Part shown: one piece after another, positions 15,703 to 21,790 of the stretch
How positions within the stretch are numbered: the first letter of the stretch is position 1
Layout: each line of letters starts with the position of its first letter
Source of the DNA: Shewanellaceae bacterium UBA2521
Lineage (GTDB): Bacteria; Pseudomonadota; Gammaproteobacteria; Enterobacterales; Shewanellaceae
Assembly (NCBI GenBank): GCA_002341165.1
Contig: DDNL01000047.1
Location: forward strand, 1 to 21,790
Reading direction: 5' to 3'
Length of the DNA stretch: 21,790 nt
Notes under the pieces: model-generated
Databases searched by the model: none
Told to the model about the DNA's origin: nothing
The model's input: only the letters and a program-made list of their open reading frames with translations
Translations under genes and position numbers: made by a program

Positions 15703-15903
15703 ATGAAAATATTAGATCAAGCAAATAAGCAAAATGTGAAGGGTGGAAATTTAGACATTGCGTGCATGGGTTTGTTTTTGCAACCAGAATGTTGCCGACT
15801 TCACCAAAAAAAAAGAACAGGGACTCAAAAAGCTAAAGTACAAGCTAAGCAAGAAGAGCATATCAATGTGTGGATATATGCAACTGCTTTAGATTTTAGA
15901 TAA
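15703..15903 (+). CDS. Small peptide with double-glycine leader, downstream of alr
   Basis: A 66-residue peptide with a good Shine-Dalgarno (GAGG, about nine bases before the ATG). Residues 1-15, MKILDQANKQNVKGG, look like a short double-glycine leader: Leu -12, Val -4, Gly-Gly at -2/-1. The length and MKxL start match the two peptides at 3013-3757. The mature part would begin NLDIACMGLF, with Cys21, Cys30 and Cys31, followed by a basic stretch. A run of nine A (15806-15814) interrupts the frame logic. Loss of one A would switch to a tail with GLKKLKYKLSKK and a stop at 15890-15892, making 62 residues. It lies 90 bp after alr on the same strand. I recognise no family; a secreted microcin-like peptide is inference, and a spurious frame is possible. 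Confidence 0.5.
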   Translation: MKILDQANKQNVKGGNLDIACMGLFLQPECCRLHQKKRTGTQKAKVQAKQEEHINVWIYATALDFR

Positions 15904-16079
15904 GGTTGAGCAAGTTACATAAGAAAAGGATTCAAGCTCATTTTTAATGGTGAAAATGACTATGTCTCGAGAGAAAGTTTAATTGACTGATACCAGACGG
16001 TGTCAACTATTTTTGCATTAGATAGCCTCTGGTTGTTATAAATTATGGGGCTATAGTTTACATTTTTATATTTATTGCA

Positions 16080-16109
16080 TTGATTATGCGCATACATATC
16101 TTTTAAAAT
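16080..16109 (+). promoter_or_regulatory. Candidate promoter of ptrB
   Basis: TTGATT (16080-16085), an 18-base spacer and TAAAAT (16104-16109) form a plausible sigma-70 promoter 84 bp before the chosen ptrB start. The rest of 15904-16193 shows no gene. Confidence 0.3.
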
Positions 16110-16193
16110 GCACTCCATAATAAAAAAACTCTAGTTATAGTGTGTGTGATTTATTGTATGAACCAATCAATCGCGCATCCAAAGGGTCAAATC

Positions 16194-18242
16194 ATGCCTC
16201 GTATACCTCAACCTAAAAAAATACCTCATACTCTTAAAGTTCACGGTGAAACGCGTATTGATCCTTATTTTTGGATGAGATGTGATACTCGTGATGACCC
16301 TGAAGTACTAGCACATCTCGAAGCAGAAAATACTTATCAGAAGGCAATGTTAGGGCATACTGAAGCATTACAAAAACAGCTTTTTGGTGAACTTAAAGCG
16401 CGTGTTCAACATGATGATGAAAGTGTGCCTTATAAAAAGTCAGGTTATGAATATTGGCAACGTTATCAAGCTGAGCTTGAACATCCTATTTACTTGTATA
16501 AGCCACCTACAAAAAAAGAACAGATCTTATTTGATCCTAATTTATACAGTGCAGGCGAAGATTATTACGACGCATTAGAGCCTGTTATGAGTCATGATCA
16601 ATCGAGGTTTGCCGTAGCAGAAGATAGGGCTGGACGAAACTTATTTCAAATTCGATTTTACGATTTATCGAGCCAGACTTTTCTTAAAGATACATTGATG
16701 AATACATCAGGTGATCTAGTATGGTTACCTGATAATCAAGCTGTGCTTTACAATGCAAAAAACGAAGTCACTTTACTGGATGATAAAGTCTATGTACATC
16801 GGCTTGGCACGGATCAAAGTGAAGATATTTTGATTTATGAAGAGCACGATAAAAGTTATTACACTTATTTACAGCAATCAAAGTTTAATCAAGAAATACA
16901 TATTATACATACCAGTACAGAAAGTACTTATGCATCTTTGGTCGCACCTGATGGTTGTCAAGTTAAGCCTTTATTACCTCAAGATCCAGAACTTAAGCAT
17001 TATATGATCTGCCAAGGTGATCGCTATTATATTTTGACCAATTGGCAAGCGATTAATTACCGCATTATGGAAGCTCAGCGAGAAACTATACATGATCTTG
17101 CAACATGGCGCGAAGTTGTACCGCATCGCTCTGATACATTGGTTGAAGATTTCGAATTATTTTCTGATCACTTGGTTTATATTGAACGTGCACATGGGCA
17201 TCAGAAGATGATAATTCATACTTTGAGTCGTGTGCAAACTCAAGAAGTTTTGTTTGATGATGTTGTGTTTAGTATTGAGTTGGGTCGTAACCTAGCTCAG
17301 CAATCAGATGATGTGCGTTTAATTTATAGTAGCTTAACAACTCCGACTACTGTGTATGATGTCAATCTTGTAACAGGTCAGCGGCAACAGCGTAAACAAG
17401 CTTTTGCTGGTACAGATTTCAAAAGTAGTGATTACAAAACAGAGCGTTTAGCTATTGAAGCACGAGATGGTACTCAAGTGCCTGTGACGTTGGTGTATCA
17501 TCAAGATCATTTTACGCACCAAGGTACGCAGCCTCTGTATATTTATGGTTATGGTGCTTATGGTGTGACCATTATGCCTGACTTTCATATGCCTTATTTG
17601 AATTTATTGAATCGCGGGTTTGTCGTGGCCATTGCGCATGTAAGAGGATCGCAAATGTTAGGGCGCGATTGGTATTATCAAGGGCGTCAACATCATAAAA
17701 AAAATTCTTTTAATGATTTTGTTGATGCCACAAAAGGTTTGATTGAGCAAAAGTATGGCGATCCACTGCGTGTATTTGCTCAAGGTGGTAGTGCTGGAGG
17801 TTTATTAATGGGCGCAGTAGTGAATCAAGCGCCTCATTTATATTTAGGTGTGTTAGCTGATGTACCTTTTGTTGATATTGTTACGACAATGCTTGATCAA
17901 GATTTGCCTTTAACCACGAACGAATATGATGAGTGGGGTAATCCGAATCGACGAGAAGATTATGAATATATGTTGTCTTACTCGCCTTATGATCAAATTA
18001 AAAAGCAAGCATATCCTGCTATGTTGATTAAAACTGGTTTTCACGATTCACAGGTTCAGTATTTTGAGCCGGCAAAGTGGGTTGCTAAACTACGTGACCA
18101 TCAAACCTCAGAGGCGCCTATTTTATTTCAAGTGAATATGCATGCAGGTCATTCCGGTGACGCTGGTCGATTTGAGTATCTAAAAGAAGTGGCTTTAGAG
18201 CAAGCTTTTATATTGGATTTGGCGTTTAAGGATGAAGGCTAA
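16194..18242 (+). CDS. ptrB: Oligopeptidase B (S9A prolyl oligopeptidase family)
   Basis: A 682-residue cytoplasmic serine peptidase that cuts short peptides after Lys or Arg; the E. coli enzyme is 686 aa. An N-terminal beta-propeller (about residues 75-400) is followed by an alpha/beta-hydrolase domain. The triad is visible: Ser533 in GGSAGG, Asp618 in GFHDSQV and His653 in HAGHSGDAGR, each one residue beyond the E. coli numbers (532, 617, 652). The ATG at 16194 is chosen over the GTG at 16140 and ATG at 16158 because AAAGGG lies seven bases upstream and the product then begins MPRIPQPKKIPHTLKVHG, the usual family start. WMRCDTRDD replaces the common WLRDD, a small insertion near the N-terminus. 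It is probably monocistronic, ending at a strong terminator. Confidence 0.92.
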   Translation: MPRIPQPKKIPHTLKVHGETRIDPYFWMRCDTRDDPEVLAHLEAENTYQKAMLGHTEALQKQLFGELKARVQHDDESVPYKKSGYEYWQRYQAELEHPIYLYKPPTKKEQILFDPNLYSAGEDYYDALEPVMSHDQSRFAVAEDRAGRNLFQIRFYDLSSQTFLKDTLMNTSGDLVWLPDNQAVLYNAKNEVTLLDDKVYVHRLGTDQSEDILIYEEHDKSYYTYLQQSKFNQEIHIIHTSTESTYASLVAPDGCQVKPLLPQDPELKHYMICQGDRYYILTNWQAINYRIMEAQRETIHDLATWREVVPHRSDTLVEDFELFSDHLVYIERAHGHQKMIIHTLSRVQTQEVLFDDVVFSIELGRNLAQQSDDVRLIYSSLTTPTTVYDVNLVTGQRQQRKQAFAGTDFKSSDYKTERLAIEARDGTQVPVTLVYHQDHFTHQGTQPLYIYGYGAYGVTIMPDFHMPYLNLLNRGFVVAIAHVRGSQMLGRDWYYQGRQHHKKNSFNDFVDATKGLIEQKYGDPLRVFAQGGSAGGLLMGAVVNQAPHLYLGVLADVPFVDIVTTMLDQDLPLTTNEYDEWGNPNRREDYEYMLSYSPYDQIKKQAYPAMLIKTGFHDSQVQYFEPAKWVAKLRDHQTSEAPILFQVNMHAGHSGDAGRFEYLKEVALEQAFILDLAFKDEG

Positions 18243-18273
18243 TATCTGCTCTATTTAAGGATTCAGAATATAA

Positions 18274-18318
18274 GCTATTTATGCATCATAGTAAAAGATG
18301 CATAAATAGCGTTTTTTT
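18274..18318 (+). terminator. Strong hairpin terminator after ptrB
   Basis: GCTATTTATGCATC pairs perfectly with GATGCATAAATAGC over 14 bp, with a nine-base loop, followed by G and seven T. It begins 31 bp after the ptrB stop. Confidence 0.9.
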
Positions 18319-18551
18319 CTAACCCTTATATATGTGCGCTGATAAAAATAAACAAACTCGCTTATTTAACTTCGCAAGCCGTTATGAAAAGTAAGTTGAT
18401 TTTTATAACCTCAAGAATTCTCATTTCTAAGAAATAAAAATATTTATATCCATAATCTTGTACATAAAAGCTTAATACAGCATATTCAAAAAACGATACA
18501 CTTTTGAAAAAGTGATGCGTAAAGAGCTCTGCCATAAAAGCGCTCTCTTTA
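18319..18551. other. Upstream region of the FhuF-like gene
   Basis: AT-rich DNA with no gene. TTGTAC (18458-18463), a 17-base spacer and CATATT (18481-18486) could be a weak promoter. No convincing Fur box was found, although FhuF-type genes are often iron-regulated. A small hairpin (CTCTC / GAGAG, 18543-18558) covers the annotated GTG start. Confidence 0.4.
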
Positions 18552-19409
18552 GTGAGAGGAATTAGAGTTGCTGAATCAATCCAGAAACTGTATTATTCGA
18601 CCTTAGTAGAAAGTGTATCATGTTCATTTAGGCAGCAAAGAAATAAATTTTTGATGGGGTTATGTTGTATGCATGTTTTATTTCAACGCGTATTAAATTT
18701 ATCGAATATGACATCTTATGATGTGGCTTTAACACATTTGAATTCACTATGGCAATTTCAATGTATACAACCCGAACTTGATGATTTCATAACATTAGAG
18801 ATGTGTCTCAACGATCTGACTTGGCTCAAGAAACAGGTTGCACAGCTTAAAAAGAAGCAGTGTGCTCCTCGTGATCGTGTTGCTGCGTCTTTATTACATA
18901 AGAAATTAACCAAACAAGTCGTGATACCTTTAATGGTTTATTATTTAATGACCAGTAAAGTGCCTCAGTTTTCATATCAAGATCTACATGTCTGCAAAAA
19001 TTTCACTCACTTGATGCGTTGGTCGGGACAGATTGAGCATACAACACAACAAGATTTTTATACTTTGCTGCAACAACTGTTGTTGGATTTACATCAAATA
19101 TTTACACAGCATTTGAATTTATCGAACGCTATCTTTTGGACGAATACCGCACTGTTCATGACACAGCCTTGGACAAAATTGAGTCAGAAAACAGAAGATC
19201 ACCAAGCATTGCTTCATGAGTTTCAGACTTTTCTCCAAAAAGTGGATAAGCGATTAGTACAGCGTATACATTGGCTATCACTTCAACAAGATGAGCAATG
19301 GGTGTTACAGCCACGCCGTATGACATGCTGCTTGAAATATACAACGGCAATAGGTAAGTTTTGTCGAACTTGTCCTACAGGCTGTTATAAAGATGTGCCC
19401 ACCTTATAG
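18552..19409 (+). CDS. FhuF-like siderophore-iron reductase
   Basis: A protein of up to 285 residues with the FhuF C-terminal 2Fe-2S signature: Cys-Cys, ten residues, Cys, two residues, Cys (CCLKYTTAIGKFCRTC). FhuF proteins reduce ferric siderophores in the cytoplasm to release Fe2+. A central block, DRVAASLLHKKLTKQVVIPL, also fits the family. The start is uncertain. GTG at 18552 is used, but it lacks a Shine-Dalgarno and sits in a hairpin. The first in-frame ATG (18654, 251 aa) also lacks one. A good GAGAGGA precedes a TTG at 18568, but that frame closes after 12 codons. The gene ends 9 bp from the convergent desulfurase gene. The pairing of a 2Fe-2S protein with a sulfur-mobilising enzyme suggests, but does not prove, a shared role. 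Confidence 0.7.
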   Translation: MRGIRVAESIQKLYYSTLVESVSCSFRQQRNKFLMGLCCMHVLFQRVLNLSNMTSYDVALTHLNSLWQFQCIQPELDDFITLEMCLNDLTWLKKQVAQLKKKQCAPRDRVAASLLHKKLTKQVVIPLMVYYLMTSKVPQFSYQDLHVCKNFTHLMRWSGQIEHTTQQDFYTLLQQLLLDLHQIFTQHLNLSNAIFWTNTALFMTQPWTKLSQKTEDHQALLHEFQTFLQKVDKRLVQRIHWLSLQQDEQWVLQPRRMTCCLKYTTAIGKFCRTCPTGCYKDVPTL

Positions 19410-19418
19410 TGATTCCTG

Positions 19419-21311
19419 TTACAGACTTGCATAAGCCGTGTATAGATGTTCACTGTATGCTTTTAACATACAAGCTGCAATGTAACTGCGCCGTCCACTA
19501 GAGCAGGTAAAAATAATTTTCTTTTCTTGTAAAGAGGCCATGATATGAGGCTGATAGAGTGTTTCAAGAGGTTTATTTTCTATTTGAAGCGGATTGCTCT
19601 GACAGCGTAACGCATATTGAAAAGGTTCTCTCACATCGATAATGCACCAGCCTTGCTCGACTAAGCTTGAAAATTCATCGACATTTACATAAGGAACAGT
19701 GTGTCGATTCATGATGAATTGAGCCTGTTCAAGCTTGCTTGAGATCAGTAAAGGGTGATGCTGTTGTATGATTTTAAAACTTGATGTATAGCAATGCTCG
19801 GGAACATAATAGGTGCAAGGTACGCTATAGATGTGTTGTTGCTCAAGAACATATGCAAGAGCACCTTGTTCATAGTTGAAATAGAAAAGTTGTACAGGAC
19901 TTTGTTTATGCATAAAAGCTTCTGCACAGTGCAATCCGCTTTGCTTACAAGCAAGAGCTTGAGAGGGAAGTGTTTCATATTGATGATGCTTTAACCAGTT
20001 TTGTACACAAGTATTCTCGTCTTGAGTGAGTTGGCCTAAAATAAAAACGTAGGCGTTCACTCGATAGATGCAAGCTTTATCATGTAAGCGGGTTAAACCT
20101 TCTTTTGAAGCATGTAAGTTATAGCTGAGTAAGTCTAATGATGATGCAATAGGTTGTAACACTGTTTCGAGCATTTCTAGCTTCGCAAGTGTATGCTCCA
20201 TATCTATTTCACTAATATTTTTAGCCATAGAGAGGCGAACTGCATATTCACTACGTGGTGATGTGCCCCACATACTCAGCAGAACATGGCTTGGTTTTTT
20301 TTGGTGAGCAGAGCATGCTGAACCTGCACTCAAATACATTTGTGCAGCGTTAAAAATAGAGAGTAAATCATAGCCTGTAAAAGATGGACTTGAGAAGCTT
20401 AATGTTGTGGAGACACTCTGCGTATCAATATCGTTAAAAAGAATATCGGGGAATATGCCTTGTAATTTTTTTTTGATATCGTTTTTATATGTGCTGAGTT
20501 TTGGGTTGCGTTGTAAGCTTTTCAGTGCGATCAGTAAAGAAGCAATACCTGCTGTATTTTCTGTACCTGAGCGCAAATTAAATTCTTGACCACCTCCAAC
20601 AATGAGCGGGTGCACCATCTGTTTATTTTTGACATAAAGTGCGCCACTACCTTTAATCGCTCCAATTTTATGGCCACTAAACACAGCAAAATCAGGCTTA
20701 ATCCTGTTGAAGTCGAGTGTGATATTTCCCAGAGCTTGAACACAGTCATAGATCCAAGTAAAGGATTCTTCTTGAGCATATTGATTTAATTTTGTGACTT
20801 GCTGAATATAACCTGTCTCATTATTTACAGCCATCACACAGACTAAAACAGCTTTTTTTCGATAACGTTTTAGGTAGGATTGATCAATTTGGCCTAACTC
20901 ATCAACAGGTATTTTTTTTATTTTAAGCGGCAAGTTGAGCACTTTGACCCAATAGTTAATCGCTTCGATTATAGCAGAGTGTTCTGTTGCACTATACAAG
21001 ATACAGTTACGATTTTCTTGGGGATGTGATTTGTAGTTGAGTAGAGTTGAAAAAACAGCTTGATTAATTCCTTCTGTTGCACAGCTGTTGAATAAAATGG
21101 TGTCTTCACTTCCTGAGCATGAGTTTAAGCTTAAGTGTACTCGAAGTGCTTGTCGTGTTTCTTGTAGAAGTTGCTTTGCCGAAGAACCTAATACGTTACG
21201 ACTACTGGGATTACCGTAGGTATTGCGCAGTATCGCATGGAGCTCATCTAGATGCTCATCACTTGGCTTCATTGTTGCATTGTTGTCTAAATATAAAGGA
21301 TGTTCGGACAT
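19419..21311 (-). CDS. Cysteine desulfurase-rhodanese fusion
   Basis: A 630-residue cytoplasmic protein. Residues 1-390 are a class V aminotransferase-fold cysteine desulfurase (NifS/IscS-like): the PLP lysine is Lys215 in FSGHKIGAIKG, the persulfide cysteine is Cys333 in SAGSACSAH, and the family block RSGTENTAG is at 247-255. Residues 540-630 are a rhodanese domain with DVRE (559-562) and the active Cys603 in CSSGRRS. Between them, about residues 400-535, is a region I do not recognise. It contains cysteines (414, 435, 455, 462, 499, 507) and an FYFNYEQGALAYVLE stretch. The likely reaction is transfer of cysteine sulfur from Cys333 to Cys603. The recipient is unknown; iron-sulfur clusters, tRNA thiolation and a sulfur carrier are candidates. 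The ATG has only a weak ribosome-binding site. No iscR, iscU or iscA lies beside it, so it is not the housekeeping isc locus. Confidence 0.85.
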   Translation of the reverse strand: MSEHPLYLDNNATMKPSDEHLDELHAILRNTYGNPSSRNVLGSSAKQLLQETRQALRVHLSLNSCSGSEDTILFNSCATEGINQAVFSTLLNYKSHPQENRNCILYSATEHSAIIEAINYWVKVLNLPLKIKKIPVDELGQIDQSYLKRYRKKAVLVCVMAVNNETGYIQQVTKLNQYAQEESFTWIYDCVQALGNITLDFNRIKPDFAVFSGHKIGAIKGSGALYVKNKQMVHPLIVGGGQEFNLRSGTENTAGIASLLIALKSLQRNPKLSTYKNDIKKKLQGIFPDILFNDIDTQSVSTTLSFSSPSFTGYDLLSIFNAAQMYLSAGSACSAHQKKPSHVLLSMWGTSPRSEYAVRLSMAKNISEIDMEHTLAKLEMLETVLQPIASSLDLLSYNLHASKEGLTRLHDKACIYRVNAYVFILGQLTQDENTCVQNWLKHHQYETLPSQALACKQSGLHCAEAFMHKQSPVQLFYFNYEQGALAYVLEQQHIYSVPCTYYVPEHCYTSSFKIIQQHHPLLISSKLEQAQFIMNRHTVPYVNVDEFSSLVEQGWCIIDVREPFQYALRCQSNPLQIENKPLETLYQPHIMASLQEKKIIFTCSSGRRSYIAACMLKAYSEHLYTAYASL

Positions 21312-21392
21312 CTGCAGTTCTTTTTTTCTTAAGCTCGACTATGTTTAATGTATGACATGAAACTTTGAAATCTTCAAGGGTAGGGTTGATTT

Positions 21393-21790
21393 ATGGCCAG
21401 AATAGAAAAAGACAGTTTAGGTGAAGTAAAAGTCGATGATAGTGCACTTTATGCTGCACAGACGCAGCGTGCTCTAGATAATTTTAACATTAGTCAGCAT
21501 ATACTACCTAAACCATTTATTCATGCACTTGCCATGATAAAAATGAATGCGGCATTAGTGAATGCCGATCTTAAATTACTTGAGAAACCTATTGCAAAAT
21601 CAATAGAGAAAGCAGCAAAAAAGATTTTAGCTGGAGAATATAAAGAGCAGTTTCCTGTAGATATTTTCCAAACAGGATCTGGAACCAGTTCAAATATGAA
21701 TATGAATGAGGTTTTAGCATATTTAGCAAATGATGATTGTGCAAAAGAAGTACGTGCAAATGATCATGTCAATATGAGTCAAAGTAGTAA
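21393..21790 (+). CDS. fumC: Class II fumarate hydratase, 3'-truncated by window edge
   Basis: The first 132 residues of a fumarase C, the oxygen-stable, iron-free fumarase of the TCA cycle. The start MARIEKDSLGEVKV, AAQTQRALDNF (21-31) and the substrate-binding block FQTGSGTSSNMNMNEV (92-107) are typical, as is HVNMSQSS at the window end. The conserved C-terminal GSSxMPxK signature is beyond the edge. The ATG has AGGG about seven bases upstream. The gene diverges from the desulfurase gene across 81 bp that must hold both promoters. Argininosuccinate lyase and aspartase share the fold, but the N-terminus fits fumarase best. Confidence 0.9.
   Translation, partial: MARIEKDSLGEVKVDDSALYAAQTQRALDNFNISQHILPKPFIHALAMIKMNAALVNADLKLLEKPIAKSIEKAAKKILAGEYKEQFPVDIFQTGSGTSSNMNMNEVLAYLANDDCAKEVRANDHVNMSQSS

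Noticed and set aside
16140..16193. GTG at 16140 or ATG at 16158 as the ptrB start
   Set aside because: Neither has a Shine-Dalgarno, whereas ATG 16194 has AAAGGG at seven bases and gives the normal family N-terminus.
1..21790. CRISPR arrays, tRNA or rRNA genes, transposases, insertion sequence ends
   Set aside because: No regularly spaced repeats, cloverleaf sequences, rRNA motifs or transposase motifs were seen on either strand.

Overview
The window looks like chromosome from a low-GC gammaproteobacterium of the Moraxellaceae, most probably Acinetobacter. This rests on AT-rich codon use, the look of the housekeeping proteins (ParC, DnaB, Alr, oligopeptidase B, class II fumarase), and a short convergent pair of a FhuF-type ferric reductase and a cysteine desulfurase-rhodanese fusion. 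No database search was possible, so the genus is inference.

Layout. (1) 1-2953, plus strand: the 3' part of parC, then plsC (1-acylglycerol-3-phosphate acyltransferase) and rraB (RNase E inhibitor), closed by a strong hairpin terminator. (2) 3013-12483, an accessory region: two tandem, diverged copies of a small minus-strand gene (60 and 56 codons), about 0.9 kb of AT-rich non-coding DNA rich in inverted repeats, a giant RTX protein gene (2134 aa) with a TcdA/TcdB-like pore-forming region, and a convergent MFS transporter of the metabolite:H+ symporter type. (3) 13126-15612: dnaB and alr, directly abutting. (4) 15703-15903: a third small peptide gene behind alr. (5) 16194-18242: ptrB, with a strong terminator. 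(6) 18552-21311: the FhuF-like gene and the desulfurase-rhodanese gene, convergent and 9 bp apart. (7) 21393 to the end: the 5' part of fumC, divergent from the desulfurase.

The most interesting signal is the set of three small genes. Each encodes a peptide whose first 15 residues read as a double-glycine-type export leader: Leu at -12, Val/Ile at -4, and Ala-Gly or Gly-Gly at -2/-1. The tandem pair shares 30 of 56 residues and a duplicated promoter block at the same distance (62-63 bp) from the start. The predicted mature parts of the pair are cationic and rich in Tyr, Phe and Lys. They look like class II microcin or RiPP-type precursors, but no C39 peptidase/ABC exporter, modifying enzyme or immunity gene is recognisable here.

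The RTX protein also lacks its type I secretion genes. It and the peptides would therefore need exporters encoded elsewhere. A shared exporter is possible but is only a hypothesis.
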